Positions 43,122 through 52,070 of a DNA stretch of 64,000 nucleotides are shown here, in pieces. The stretch is from Nocardia uniformis NBRC 13702 (GTDB lineage Bacteria; Actinomycetota; Actinomycetes; Mycobacteriales; Mycobacteriaceae), in NCBI RefSeq assembly GCF_001613345.1, contig NZ_BDCE01000090.1, forward strand, positions 19,379 through 83,378, given 5' to 3'. The notes beneath the pieces are model-generated. The model saw nothing but the letters and a program-made list of their open reading frames with translations. It did not search any database and was not told the origin of the DNA. Both the position numbers and the translations under genes were made by a program. Positions within the stretch are counted from its first letter, which is position 1, and each line of letters opens with the position of its first letter.

Positions 43122-43886
43122 ATGAGTGATGATCTGAAGGGCAAGGGCGCGCTGGTCAGTGGGGCGAGCCGGGGGATCGGGTTCGCGGTGGCGGCGGAGC
43201 TGCTGGGGCGTGGGGCCAATGTGCTGATCACGGCGCGGAAGCAGGGGCCATTGGAAGAGGCGGCCGAGCAGCTGCGCGGGCTGGGGCACCCGGGCAAGGT
43301 TGTCGCGGTGGCCGGAAACTCCGGGGATGCCGCGGCGCGGGCGGAGCAGGTCGCTACCGCTGTTGCCGAATTCGGATCGCTGGACATTCTGATCAACAAC
43401 ACGGGGATCAATCCGGTGTACGGGTCGCTGATGGAGGCCGACCTGGATGCTGTGCGGAAGATCTTCGACATCAATGTCGTTGCGGCGCTGGGGTACATCC
43501 AGGAGGCGTACAAGGCGTGGATGAGTGAGAACGGTGGTGCGGTGGTGAATCTCGCCAGTGTGGCGGGGATTCGGTCCACGGGCGTGATCGCGGCTTACGG
43601 CGCGTCGAAGGCGGCGCTCATTCGCCTGACCGAGGAGTTGGCGTGGCAGCTCGGGCCGAATATTCGGGTGAACGCGGTCGCGCCGGGCGTGGTGAAGACC
43701 AAGTTCGCCGACGCGCTGTACTCGGCCGATGAAGAGGCTGCCGCGAACGTGTACCCGATGAAGCGGCTCGGGAAGCCGGAAGACGTTGCGGCACTGGTGG
43801 CCTTCCTGGTCTCCGACGGGGCTTCGTGGATTACCGGCGAGACGGTGCGCGTCGACGGCGGGCTGCTGTCCACCGGCGGTATCTGA
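43122..43886 (+). CDS. Short-chain dehydrogenase/reductase (FabG-like)
   Basis: 254 residues. SGASRGIG cofactor motif, Arg of ITARKQ suggesting NADPH, NNTG in place of NNAG, catalytic Ser (NLASVAG), Tyr-Lys in AAYGASKAA, and a C-terminal PMKRLGKPEDVAALVAFLVSD...GETVRVDGG block typical of FabG-like SDRs. ATG 43122 gives the standard N-terminus (DDLKGKGALVSG); no ribosome-binding site precedes it, so a leaderless transcript or a start at another codon is possible. Monocistronic, bordering the accessory region. Confidence 0.87.
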   Translation: MSDDLKGKGALVSGASRGIGFAVAAELLGRGANVLITARKQGPLEEAAEQLRGLGHPGKVVAVAGNSGDAAARAEQVATAVAEFGSLDILINNTGINPVYGSLMEADLDAVRKIFDINVVAALGYIQEAYKAWMSENGGAVVNLASVAGIRSTGVIAAYGASKAALIRLTEELAWQLGPNIRVNAVAPGVVKTKFADALYSADEEAAANVYPMKRLGKPEDVAALVAFLVSDGASWITGETVRVDGGLLSTGGI

Positions 43887-43950
43887 ACGACGAGCACCCA
43901 CGCCCGCCACTTCGCGTTCGAAGCGGCGGGCGTTGCCGTCTCCGCGGTCG

Positions 43951-45144
43951 CTATGTCGTGGTGGCGGCCGGTGTGCCCGGCTGGTCCAGTCGCAGGACGC
44001 AGCGGGTACCGGTGTAGATGGTCGGCATGCACTGGTTGCAGTGGATGCAGGCCGATCTGGTCGACAGGTCGGATTGGATGCGACGCAACAGGTCTGGCTC
44101 GCGGAGCAGGGCGCGTCCCATGGCTACGAAGTCGAAGCCCTCCGACATCGCCTGGCGCATGGTGTCGTGACTGGTGATGCCGCCCAACAGGATCAGGGGC
44201 ATGGCGAGTTCGCGGCGGAACTGGCGCGCGCGGTCGAGGAGGTAGGCCTCGCGGTAGGGGTATTCCTTCAGGAACCCGCGACCGACGAGGCGGAACCCCC
44301 AACGAGCCGGTCCGGGAAGGACCTTGGCGAATTCGCGGCGGGGAGCGTCGCCGTGAAACAGGAGCATGGGGTTGAGCAGGGAACTGCCGGCGGTCAGTTC
44401 GAGGGCGTCGAGCGCGCCGTCGGCTTCCAGCCAGGCGGCCACCCGCAGTGATTCGGGCAGATCGAGTCCGCCGCGGACGCCGTCCTCCATATTCAGTTTG
44501 GCGATCACCGCCAGCCGGTCGCCGACGGCTTCCCTGACGACGTAGGCGATTTCGCGCGCCAGACGGGCGCGGTTGGCCGCCGAACCGCCGTAGCCGTCGG
44601 TGCGGCGGTTGAGTAGCGGGCTGAGGAAGGCACTCACCAGATAGTTGTGGCCGAAATGGATTTCGACGGCGTCGAAGCCGGACTCCTCGGCCAGCCGTGC
44701 GGCCGTGGCGTAATCGGCGATGACGCGGGCGATCTCGGACTCGTCGGGAACCCACATGAAGCGCATACCCAATGGACTGAACAGGCGGCTGGGCGCGAGC
44801 GCCGGGGCGCGATTGGACGCGGCATTGGCGACCGGACCCGCGTGCCCGATCTGCGCGCTGGCAGCAGCACCGGCCGCGTGGACGACGTCGGTCAGCCGCC
44901 GCAGACCGGGCACCGCCTCCGGCCGCATCCAGATCTGGTGCCGGTCGGTGCGGCCGCCCGGCGCGGTGGCGCAGTAGGCCACCGTCGTGAGTCCCACTCC
45001 GCCCTCGGCGATTTCGCGGTGGAAATCGATCAGATCGTCGGTGACGAGGGCGTCGGGGGTGCGTCCCTCGAAGGTCGCGGCCTTGATCACGCGGTTGCGC
45101 AGTGTGAGGGGGCCGAGTTGAGCGGGGGCGAAAATGTCTGTCAT
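43951..45144 (-). CDS. NADH:flavin oxidoreductase (old yellow enzyme/2,4-dienoyl-CoA reductase-like)
   Basis: 397 residues. FMN beta/alpha barrel: FAPAQLGPLTLRNRVIKAATFEG, QIGHAGP, GFDAVEIHFGHNYLVSAFLSPLLNRRTD (substrate His region), LLGGITS and FVAMGRALLREPDL. The C-terminal CIHCNQCMPTIYTGTRC Cys cluster resembles the 4Fe-4S ligands of multidomain family members, although the second flavin domain is absent. It reduces activated C=C bonds using NAD(P)H. The ATG at 45144 overlaps the TetR stop (ATGA), so it is co-transcribed with its probable regulator. Confidence 0.87.
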   Translation of the reverse strand: MTDIFAPAQLGPLTLRNRVIKAATFEGRTPDALVTDDLIDFHREIAEGGVGLTTVAYCATAPGGRTDRHQIWMRPEAVPGLRRLTDVVHAAGAAASAQIGHAGPVANAASNRAPALAPSRLFSPLGMRFMWVPDESEIARVIADYATAARLAEESGFDAVEIHFGHNYLVSAFLSPLLNRRTDGYGGSAANRARLAREIAYVVREAVGDRLAVIAKLNMEDGVRGGLDLPESLRVAAWLEADGALDALELTAGSSLLNPMLLFHGDAPRREFAKVLPGPARWGFRLVGRGFLKEYPYREAYLLDRARQFRRELAMPLILLGGITSHDTMRQAMSEGFDFVAMGRALLREPDLLRRIQSDLSTRSACIHCNQCMPTIYTGTRCVLRLDQPGTPAATTT

Positions 45145-45707
45145 TGCTGAACTTTCGGCGCGGTGAGTCCGGCGACCATGAAGTCGCGGAGGGCGGCGGC
45201 GGATCGGTCGGATATTTCCTCGCCGGTGCCGAAGCGGCTGATGATCAGGTCGAAGGCCAGCTTCCAACGGCGACGACTGTCCTCCACACTCAGGTCCGGG
45301 AGTAGCCCGACCCATGAATCCATATGGAACCAATGCAGATTCCAGGTCAGCGGGTGACGGCCGAGCACCAGTTGAGCGAGTAGACGCAGATGCATGCGGC
45401 CCACCGGATCGGCCGCCAGTTCGACGAACGGTTCGATCACCGCGTCGACGACCTCCGATACCGAGGCGTTGTCGTCCACCACGGCCAATCGGTCGGCCCA
45501 TACCGGTCCGAGGCGGTCCTCTATGAGCGCCGCGACCAGTGCTTCCTTGGAGCCGAAGTGATAGTGCACCGCAGCCGGATTCACGCCCGCGGCGGTACAG
45601 ATGCCGCGCACCGAGACATCGTCGTAGCGCTCGGTGAGCAGCAGTGTCTCGGCGGCGGTCAGCAGCCGATCGCGGGTAGCCGTGCGCGTGGACGTCTTCT
45701 CGACCAT
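45141..45707 (-). CDS. TetR family regulator, autoregulated
   Basis: 188 residues from ATG 45707. HTH: LLTAAETLLLTERYDDVSVRGICTAAGVNPAAVHYHFGSKEAL. The C-terminal domain is Trp-rich (LTWNLHWFHMDSWVGLL). An upstream in-frame ATG at 45746 would place two palindromes inside the gene, so the shorter start is chosen. It is followed with 4-bp overlap by the old yellow enzyme gene, and the operator-like repeats sit directly upstream. Confidence 0.85.
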   Translation of the reverse strand: MVEKTSTRTATRDRLLTAAETLLLTERYDDVSVRGICTAAGVNPAAVHYHFGSKEALVAALIEDRLGPVWADRLAVVDDNASVSEVVDAVIEPFVELAADPVGRMHLRLLAQLVLGRHPLTWNLHWFHMDSWVGLLPDLSVEDSRRRWKLAFDLIISRFGTGEEISDRSAAALRDFMVAGLTAPKVQQ

Positions 45708-45715
45708 GGGAGAAG

Positions 45716-45729
45716 TGAAACACGTTTCA
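45716..45729. promoter_or_regulatory. TetR operator candidate, proximal
   Basis: TGAAAC-AC-GTTTCA, perfect dyad 9 bp before the tetR start. It has the same GTTTCA core as the distal site. Confidence 0.65.
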
Positions 45730-45734
45730 ATCGG

Positions 45735-45757
45735 CGTTTCAATCATTGATTGAAACG
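45735..45757. promoter_or_regulatory. TetR operator candidate, distal 23-bp perfect palindrome
   Basis: CGTTTCAATCA-T-TGATTGAAACG, 11-bp arms. With the proximal site it makes four GTTTCA half-sites in about 40 bp, suggesting cooperative binding of two dimers. Confidence 0.75.
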
Positions 45758-45770
45758 GGTGCTGCGACGG

Positions 45771-46709
45771 TCAGCGGAAGAGCAGCGCCCCGGTGGTGTC
45801 GTTGTGCCGGTACCTCAGGTACTTCTCGACGGTCTCCGTGGCGACGGTGGCCGTCGCGGTGGCGAAGGTGATCACGAGGAACTCCTTCTCGGCGCCATTG
45901 CGCCACTTACCCGTTTCCCAATGATCGACATACATACCGGGACCCAGTTTCACGTCGGCGTCCTCGAACGCGTCGACCGCCGCGGAGGCGTGCGCCGCAT
46001 CGCCCATACCGACGATGAACTGGGTGAGAATAACTTCGCCGCCCTCGGCACTCCAGGTCAGCCGTGCCGCGTACTCGCAACCCAGGCTGGTGAGCTTGCC
46101 GCCCTCTTCGATGGGAGCGCAACTGGTTTCGTCATTGCCCGACACCCACTGCGCCTGCAACGCGACATCACCCACCCGGAAGTCCCAGTCGCCGCTGTAT
46201 TCGGCGTAGCCGAGCTTGGCCGAGGCCGCCGGCGTGGTCGTGCGTGGTGCCGTAGTCGTCTCGGCGGTCGTGGTCGTCGTGGCGGTGGTCGTCTCCGTGG
46301 TCGTGGAGGCGTCAGCGGCCTGATTGGAGTCGTCCTTGCGGTTGACGACCACGACCGCGCCGACCACGAGCACCAGCGCGGCGACCACGGCGACCACCAG
46401 GCCGACAATCAAACCGGTATTGGGCTTGGGAGCCTGCGGCGGCGGATAGCCCTGCTGCTCCCAACCGGGTTGCTGCTGGCCGAAACCTTGCTGCTCCCAA
46501 CCCGGCTGCTGCCCATATCCCTGCTGCTGATCCCAGCCGGGTTGTGCGCCGTATCCGGGGGCGGGCTGCTGACCCCAACCCGCCGGGTCCTGCGGCGGCT
46601 GCTGCGGCTGCTGCGGTTGCTGTCCCCATCCGCCCTGATCCTGCGGGGGCGGCTGCTGCCCATACCCGTGCGGGTCCCCACCGAACCCCTGACCAGGTGG
46701 ATACGTCAT
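45771..46709 (-). CDS. Gln/Pro/Gly-rich membrane-anchored extracytoplasmic protein
   Basis: 312 residues. The cytoplasmic N-terminal third is a low-complexity tail of Gly-Trp-Gln-Gln-Pro-type repeats (GWGQQP, GWEQQG), then one transmembrane helix (about residues 98-122, LIVGLVVAVVAALVLVVGAVVVV), a Thr-rich stalk (TTTETTTATTTT) and a folded domain of about 150 residues with two Cys (TSCAPIEEG, LGCEYA) that may form a disulfide. ATG 46709 has GGAG upstream. The architecture is common among mycobacterial/nocardial envelope proteins; function unknown. Confidence 0.82.
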   Translation of the reverse strand: MTYPPGQGFGGDPHGYGQQPPPQDQGGWGQQPQQPQQPPQDPAGWGQQPAPGYGAQPGWDQQQGYGQQPGWEQQGFGQQQPGWEQQGYPPPQAPKPNTGLIVGLVVAVVAALVLVVGAVVVVNRKDDSNQAADASTTTETTTATTTTTAETTTAPRTTTPAASAKLGYAEYSGDWDFRVGDVALQAQWVSGNDETSCAPIEEGGKLTSLGCEYAARLTWSAEGGEVILTQFIVGMGDAAHASAAVDAFEDADVKLGPGMYVDHWETGKWRNGAEKEFLVITFATATATVATETVEKYLRYRHNDTTGALLFR

Positions 46710-46807
46710 CGCGGCACTCCCTCTCCCAACTGTGCGCCTGACCCTACCCAAACGGCGGAAACACTCCCCAACCGAACGGTCCGCACGGCACGTGATGCAA
46801 TCACCCG

Positions 46808-47905
46808 GTGAGCTCCGATCTCCTCGTCTGCGGGCTCGGGCCCGCAGGTCGGGCCCTGGCACACCGTGCCCTCGCCCGAGGGCTCTCGGTCACGGTCGTC
46901 GACCCGAACCCCGACCGTGCCTGGACGGCGACCTACGCCGCCTGGGCCGATGAGCTCCCGACCTGGTTGCCGCCCAACGTCATTGCGACCACCACCGACA
47001 ATCCGACCGCGTGGGCCGAGCGCCGCATCGAATTGCGCCGCCCCTACGCCGTCCTCGACACACCCGCCCTCCAACACGCACTCCCCCTCTCCGGTGCCCG
47101 GATCATCGCGGACCGAGTGGCGGAAATCCCCCGCCCGCAACGTAATCGCCCGCAATCGGCACGCCTGTTAACCGGCACGACACTGACCGCTTCCCGCGTC
47201 ATAGACGCCCGCGGTCTCCCCCGCTCCCCCGCCCACGCCGAACAAACCGCCTACGGCCTCATTGTCGGCCGCGACCGCTGCGCGGACACCGAAACCCTCT
47301 TCATGGACTGGCGCCTCGACAATGGCGCATCCCCCGCCGCCCCCCGCTCCTTTCTCTACGCGGTGCCCCTGACCCCCGACACCGTGCTCCTCGAGGAAAC
47401 CTGTCTCGCGGGCCGCCCCGCCCTCGATCCCGCCGAACTCCGCACCCGCCTGCACCACCGATTGCGTTCCCGTGGAATCGAATTCACCGACCACGACCGG
47501 GTCGAACGAGTTCGCTTCCCGGTCCAGGGCGGCACCCCTGGCCGCCGAACCTTCGGCGCGGCAGGCGCACTCACCCACCCGGCCACCGGTTACAGCGTCG
47601 CCACCTCCCTCCGCACCGCCGATGCGGTCGCGGCCGGAGAATCGATCTGGCCGCCCGCCGCCCGAGCCGTCCACGCCCTCCGCCTGGCTGGACTCCGCGC
47701 ACTCCTGGCCCTACCTCCACGAGATCTCCCGCTCTTCTTCGACACCTTCTTCACCCTCCCCGCCGAACAGCAGCGCGCCTACCTCTCCGGCCGAGACGAC
47801 CTGCGAGCCACCGCCGCCGCCATGACCACCCTGTTCACCGCCCTGCCCTGGCGGCTGCGCCGCACGCTGGCACTCGCGACCCTCGGGACCCGAGCGTCGC
47901 GCTGA
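46808..47905 (+). CDS. Lycopene cyclase-like FAD/NAD-binding protein
   Basis: 365 residues from GTG 46808. Dinucleotide-binding CGLGPAGRALAHRALARG, VTVVDPNPDRAW, WADELPTW, then FLYAVPLTPDTVLLEETCLA (the flavoprotein cyclase strand) and GAAGALTHPATGYSVATSL. These are CrtL/CrtY-type lycopene beta-cyclase signatures. Carotenoid cyclisation at the membrane is the expected role. No other carotenoid gene is in the window, which is unusual since crt genes generally cluster. Confidence 0.85.
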   Translation: MSSDLLVCGLGPAGRALAHRALARGLSVTVVDPNPDRAWTATYAAWADELPTWLPPNVIATTTDNPTAWAERRIELRRPYAVLDTPALQHALPLSGARIIADRVAEIPRPQRNRPQSARLLTGTTLTASRVIDARGLPRSPAHAEQTAYGLIVGRDRCADTETLFMDWRLDNGASPAAPRSFLYAVPLTPDTVLLEETCLAGRPALDPAELRTRLHHRLRSRGIEFTDHDRVERVRFPVQGGTPGRRTFGAAGALTHPATGYSVATSLRTADAVAAGESIWPPAARAVHALRLAGLRALLALPPRDLPLFFDTFFTLPAEQQRAYLSGRDDLRATAAAMTTLFTALPWRLRRTLALATLGTRASR

Positions 47906-48210
47906 CGCGACATCGCGCGCGACCGGGGCTGCCTATGTCCCCTCGTCACACGCCGACGGACGAGCCGACAGCTCTTGCGGCTGTTCGGTCGGCCTCCTCG
48001 ACATTTCACTTGGTAAGTGCGTCCTTCTTCTGTTCGGGGTTGCGCCGCGACTTCGCGTCACAAAATGCCGGGATTACATAGTTAAATGCGCATACTCACG
48101 TATCGGCATTGATAGTGTCGCCCCGGATCCGAGTCAGAAGTCGGTGCGACTCCCCTGATCGGCGGCGATTCGCCCCGACACCGAATGCGACGAACCGTAC
48201 AGTGGAGAAC
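47906..48210. other. Intergenic region before ku, relatively AT-rich at 48060-48115
   Basis: No gene. The AT-rich patch ending near 48115 probably holds promoter elements for ku. No repeat or RNA gene seen. Confidence 0.5.
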
Positions 48211-49125
48211 ATGCGGTCCATTTGGAAGGGCTCCATCGCGTTCGGACTTGTCAATGTCCCCGTGAAGGTCTACACCGCTACCGAGGACCACGACATTCGG
48301 TTCCATCAGGTACACGCGGTCGATGGTGGGCGGATCAAGTACGACCGCGTGTGCAGCGTCTGCGGGAAGTCGGTGCAGTTCGCGGATATCGACAAGGCCT
48401 ATGAGTCACCCGACGGGGATCGGGTGATCTTGACCGATGAGGACTTCTCGAAACTGCCCGCGGCCGAGAAGCACGAGATTCCGGTTCTGCAGTTCGTGCC
48501 GGTCGAGCAGATCGATCCGATTCTGTACGAGAAGAGCTACTACCTGGAACCGGATTCGAGTACGCCGAAGGCGTATGTCCTGCTGGCCAAAACCCTCGAA
48601 GACGTGAATCGGGTCGCGCTGGTGCACTTCACGCTGCGACAGAAGACCCGGCTGGCGGCCTTGCGGGTCTTGGACGGGGTGCTGCTGTTGCAGACGCTGC
48701 TGTGGCCCGATGAAGTGCGGTCGGTGGAGTTCGAATCGCTCGATGGGGTGGCCGCGCCGAAGAAGCAGGAGCTCGCCATGGCGGAGACACTGGTCGACAC
48801 CATGTCCGACGATTTCGATCCGAGCCTCTACACCGACGAGTACCAGATCGAACTCAAGCGGCTGCTCGATGAGGCGATCGCCAATGGCAGTAGCAAGGTG
48901 ACCCGGGCTCCGGAAGAGACCGCGCCGGAGATGGACGCCGAGGTCGTAGACCTGGTCGCGGCATTGCAGCGGAGTTTGGAGGCATCGGGAGGCAAGGCGA
49001 GCAAGTCCGCCACGCCCGCGGCCGAGCAGAATCCCGCGAAGGCCACCTCGAAAGCCGCCGCGAAGAAGACCACCAAGAAGGCCGCGAAGAAGGCACCGGC
49101 CAAGCAGGCACGCAAGGGCGCGTGA
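48211..49125 (+). CDS. ku: Ku protein (non-homologous end joining)
   Basis: 304 residues. MRSIWKGSIAFGLVNVPVKVYTAT is the invariant bacterial Ku start; the core (to about residue 240) contains LPAAEKHEIPVLQFVP and ALVHFTLRQKTRLAALRV, followed by a Lys/Ala-rich C-terminal tail (KAAAKKTTKKAAKK) that contacts DNA. Ku homodimers ring broken DNA ends and recruit LigD; ligD is not adjacent here. ATG 48211 has GTGGAGAAC before it. It appears monocistronic, with a GNAT gene 36 bp downstream. Confidence 0.95.
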   Translation: MRSIWKGSIAFGLVNVPVKVYTATEDHDIRFHQVHAVDGGRIKYDRVCSVCGKSVQFADIDKAYESPDGDRVILTDEDFSKLPAAEKHEIPVLQFVPVEQIDPILYEKSYYLEPDSSTPKAYVLLAKTLEDVNRVALVHFTLRQKTRLAALRVLDGVLLLQTLLWPDEVRSVEFESLDGVAAPKKQELAMAETLVDTMSDDFDPSLYTDEYQIELKRLLDEAIANGSSKVTRAPEETAPEMDAEVVDLVAALQRSLEASGGKASKSATPAAEQNPAKATSKAAAKKTTKKAAKKAPAKQARKGA

Positions 49126-49161
49126 CCGAATACCGGGCATCCACCTGGCAAACTGATCGGC

Positions 49162-49722
49162 ATGGAATCCGACATAGCCATCGTCTCGATGGGACTCGGA
49201 CATCTGCGTCAGGTCATCGACCTGGGTTATCAGGTGTTCGACACCTCCGCCAAGCCTTACACATCATGGTCGTTGACCTCGGTGGCCGAGCACCTCGACA
49301 GTGCGGGGCGGTCGTGCTGGGTGGCGGTGGATTCCGATCGCGTGGTCGGCTTCGTGTTGGCGTCCATGGAATTCGAACTGCGCGATGACTGGGCCTACCT
49401 GGAGTGGATCGCGGTCGCGCCGGATATGCAGGGGCGCGGTGTGGCGGGCAAATTGATGACCGCGTGCTGCGACACCCTCTTCGAGCACGGTGCGCGCCGG
49501 ATCGTCACCGATGTGGAGCTGCACAACAATGCTTCGGCCGCCATGATGCGGAAGAACGGCTTCACCGAAGGCACCACCGTCACCCTGTTCGTGCGGCCGA
49601 ATCCCGATGAGGCGCTCACCGAAGGCGACGACCAGATCAGCCTCAGCCCCGGCACCAAACGCGATCTCATTCGCCGTGGCCGCATTACCGGCGACGGCCG
49701 GCACGGTCGCGCGAAGGCCTAG
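49162..49722 (+). CDS. GNAT family N-acetyltransferase
   Basis: 186 residues. The acetyl-CoA site is VAPDMQGRGVAGKLM (R/Q-x-x-G-x-G/A), followed by NNASAAMMRKNGF, the classic GNAT C-terminal beta-bulge/helix. The final 40 residues are a hydrophilic tail. Substrate unknown. It is only 36 bp downstream of ku, so the two may be co-transcribed. Confidence 0.86.
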   Translation: MESDIAIVSMGLGHLRQVIDLGYQVFDTSAKPYTSWSLTSVAEHLDSAGRSCWVAVDSDRVVGFVLASMEFELRDDWAYLEWIAVAPDMQGRGVAGKLMTACCDTLFEHGARRIVTDVELHNNASAAMMRKNGFTEGTTVTLFVRPNPDEALTEGDDQISLSPGTKRDLIRRGRITGDGRHGRAKA

Positions 49723-49767
49723 CGAGCGGGACGAATCCTGTCGGCCCCCTCCCCTACGGTGTCCCCC

Positions 49768-50250
49768 ATGACTGTCGCAGACCAGACCATGATGGCCATC
49801 AATGATGCGGTAACCGTTGGGCGCAAAGGTGATTCCGCCGAGGCCAGACAAGCGCTTGCCGCGCTGTGGGATTCGGTCGGAGTCACCGGCGATCCGCTAC
49901 ACCGCTGCACCATCGCCCACTATCTGGCCGATCTGCACGATCATGCCGCTGATGCGTTGACCTGGGATATTCGAGCCCTGGACGCCGCCGACTCGCTCAC
50001 CGACGATCGGGCGCGACAGCACGACTCGTCGCTGAGCGTGCGCGGCTTCTATCCGTCGCTGCACCTGAATCTCGCCGACAACTACCGGCGACTGGGCGCC
50101 TTCGATACCGCGCACGCCCATCTCGCGGCCGCCCGGAAGCGCCTCGACGCGCTCGGCGATGACGCCTACGGACTAGGCGTCATCGCCGGCATCGACCACG
50201 TCGAGAAGGCGCTGGCCGAGGGATCGACGCAGCGCCTGGCAACGCACTAG
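49768..50250 (+). CDS. Helical (TPR-like) protein, unknown
   Basis: 160 residues from ATG 49768. Repeated helix pairs (SAEARQALAALWDSVGVTGD, LHLNLADNYRRLGAFDTAHAHLAAARKRLDAL) look like tetratricopeptide units. No signal or membrane segment. It resembles actinobacterial proteins annotated only as tetratricopeptide-like. It is 45 bp downstream of the GNAT gene and convergent with the DUF4189 gene (3-bp gap). Confidence 0.75.
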   Translation: MTVADQTMMAINDAVTVGRKGDSAEARQALAALWDSVGVTGDPLHRCTIAHYLADLHDHAADALTWDIRALDAADSLTDDRARQHDSSLSVRGFYPSLHLNLADNYRRLGAFDTAHAHLAAARKRLDALGDDAYGLGVIAGIDHVEKALAEGSTQRLATH

Positions 50251-50253
50251 AAA

Positions 50254-50709
50254 TCAGCGCGCGTTCTCGGTGCACTCGGCCATGACGACCTTTCCACCGG
50301 CCTGCGAGGAGCCCAGGTTCGGGCCCTGTGAGCCGAGCGCACTGACTGCCGCCGACTCCGCCTCCACCTTGGTGGGTCCCCAGCCGCCCGCGAAGCGGCC
50401 GTCATCGCTGCGTGCCACCGCACCGCAGGCATTGGAGAAGTGCACGACGATGCGGCAGTCACCAGCGGCGCAGGCCTCGACCGCCGCGGCGTCCGCACCG
50501 TTCCAGTCGGTGTAATTCAGCGCGTAGGTAACTTTTCCGACGCTCTGCGATACCGCCATCGCGCCGTAGAGATCACCGCCGGTGGCGACGAATCCGCCGT
50601 GCACGGTGTAACCGCTCTCCACCGCGGCGGCAGGACCCGCCGCGACGACACTGAGCGCCGCGAGCGATGAACCGGCGAAACCGATACCGGCCTTGCGCAG
50701 CAACGACAT
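50254..50709 (-). CDS. Secreted DUF4189 protein
   Basis: 151 residues with a Sec signal peptide (GFAGSSLAALSVVAAGPAAAV). The mature part has YGAMAVSQSVGKVTYALNY, AAVEACAAGDCRIVVHFSNACGAVARS and GGWGPTKVEAESAAVSAL, the DUF4189 pattern with conserved Cys pairs. Secreted and probably cell-wall-associated; no known activity. Tail-to-tail with the TPR-like gene. Confidence 0.85.
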   Translation of the reverse strand: MSLLRKAGIGFAGSSLAALSVVAAGPAAAVESGYTVHGGFVATGGDLYGAMAVSQSVGKVTYALNYTDWNGADAAAVEACAAGDCRIVVHFSNACGAVARSDDGRFAGGWGPTKVEAESAAVSALGSQGPNLGSSQAGGKVVMAECTENAR

Positions 50710-50808
50710 TCAACTCTCCCGTGACAGAAGTAACAACCCAAGCGGAATCATTGCCGAGCCGGACCGACATGTCCAGTCCTTCGGCTCCGCACACCATTGT
50801 GCCTGGTC

Positions 50809-51474
50809 TCAAACCCTACGCATTACCGAGACGACCTTGCCCAGCACCACGGCCTCATCGCCGTCGATCACGTCGTAGGCGGGGTTGCGTGGTTCCAGGT
50901 AAACATGTCCTCCGCTGCGGCGATAGACCTTGACGGTGGCCTCCCCGTCGATCATGGCGGCCACGATCTCGCCCGAATGCGCCTCGTGCTCCTTGCGCAC
51001 GACCACGATATCGCCGTCACAGATGGCCGCGTCGATCATGGAGTCACCGCGCACCCGCAAACCGAAGACCGTCCCCCGCCCGACCAGCTCCCGCGGTAGC
51101 GACAGCACATCGTCGGTGTGTTCCTCGGCGAGAATCGGGGTGCCCGCCGCGATATCGCCGACCACCGGCACCGTCACCTGCTCCTCGGAGGTCTCGCGTG
51201 CGGGTGCGGCGGACTGTAGGAACATGCGCACATCGATGGGCCGCGACATGGAATCGCTGCGCCGCAGGAAACCCTTGTCCTCGAGACTGTTCAGGTGCTT
51301 GGACACCGTCGAGGCGGATTTCAGCCCGACCTGCTCCCCGATCTGCCGGGTATTGGGCGCATACCCGTACCGCACCACGTGGTCGCGAATCACGGAGAGG
51401 ATGTGGTGCTGGCGCGGCGGCAGCGTCGAGGTGTCGAGATGCTCGAACGCGTCGGAGTAGTCGTATCCGGTCAC
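50809..51474 (-). CDS. LexA-type repressor (S24 autoprotease)
   Basis: 221 residues. N-terminal winged HTH (ILSVIRDHVVRYGYAPNTRQIGEQVGLKSASTVSKHL), autocleavage site Ala-Gly in VGDIAAGTPILAEE, catalytic Ser in GDSMIDA and Lys in GEATVKVY. It self-cleaves on RecA filaments in canonical LexA. The HTH deviates from the usual actinobacterial LexA, and I see no TCGAAC-N4-GTTCGA box in the upstream 80 bp, so it may be a paralogue. The start GTG 51474 has a weak ribosome-binding site. Just upstream lies the SUF terminator. Confidence 0.88.
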   Translation of the reverse strand: MTGYDYSDAFEHLDTSTLPPRQHHILSVIRDHVVRYGYAPNTRQIGEQVGLKSASTVSKHLNSLEDKGFLRRSDSMSRPIDVRMFLQSAAPARETSEEQVTVPVVGDIAAGTPILAEEHTDDVLSLPRELVGRGTVFGLRVRGDSMIDAAICDGDIVVVRKEHEAHSGEIVAAMIDGEATVKVYRRSGGHVYLEPRNPAYDVIDGDEAVVLGKVVSVMRRV

Positions 51475-51554
51475 CGGGGCATCGTAATGGCCGACGGCGG
51501 CTGCGCGGTCCGTCGTACGGGCGCGTCCGCGATTTCGTGTGCCACGCTGACGAA

Positions 51555-51586
51555 AAACGCCACCTGACAGCTGTCAGGTGGCGTTT
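51555..51586 (-). terminator. Strong intrinsic terminator of the suf operon
   Basis: Perfect 16-bp inverted repeat with no loop (arms AAACGCCACCTGACAG and its complement). On the minus strand a run of five T follows, right after sufT. It should also insulate the lexA-like gene. Confidence 0.85.
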
Positions 51587-51615
51587 CCTCTCGATCCGCA
51601 GGACCGGAGAGTGTG

Positions 51616-52068
51616 CTAAACGGTGAATCCCAAGGCGCGCAGTTGTTCCCGGCCGTCATCGGTGATCTTGTCCGGGCCCCACGGCGGCATCCACACCCAG
51701 TTGATGTGCAGGTCCTCCACGAGTCCGCTGCGGACCAGGGCGTTGCGGGCCTGATCCTCGATGACATCGGTCAGCGGACAGGCGGGCGAGGTGAGGGTCA
51801 TATCGAGCTTGCAGATGCTCTCCTCGACCTTCAGGCCGTAGACCAGGCCGAGGTCGACGACATTGATGCCGAGTTCGGGGTCGACGACGTCACGCATCGC
51901 CTCCTCGAGGTCCTCCAGGTGCTGGACCTCCTCCGGCGTCAGCTGTACTTCCGCCTCGGAAATCGGTGCCGCGGCGTCCGTCGGCTGCGCTGCGGCGTTC
52001 TCCGGCCGCGCCACAGCGCTGTCCGGCTGCGCCTCGGCGGCGGGGGCCTGCTGTTCGGTGTCGCTCAT
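51616..52068 (-). CDS. sufT: SufT-type (DUF59/MIP18) Fe-S assembly factor
   Basis: 150 residues. The Ala/Pro/Gln-rich N-terminal 45 are disordered; then DPELGINVVDLGLVYGL and TLTSPACPLTDVIEDQ form the MIP18 domain with the conserved Cys. It assists Fe-S cluster maturation. ATG 52068 lies 3 bp after sufU. Last gene of the operon. Confidence 0.92.
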   Translation of the reverse strand: MSDTEQQAPAAEAQPDSAVARPENAAAQPTDAAAPISEAEVQLTPEEVQHLEDLEEAMRDVVDPELGINVVDLGLVYGLKVEESICKLDMTLTSPACPLTDVIEDQARNALVRSGLVEDLHINWVWMPPWGPDKITDDGREQLRALGFTV

Positions 52069-52070
52069 CT

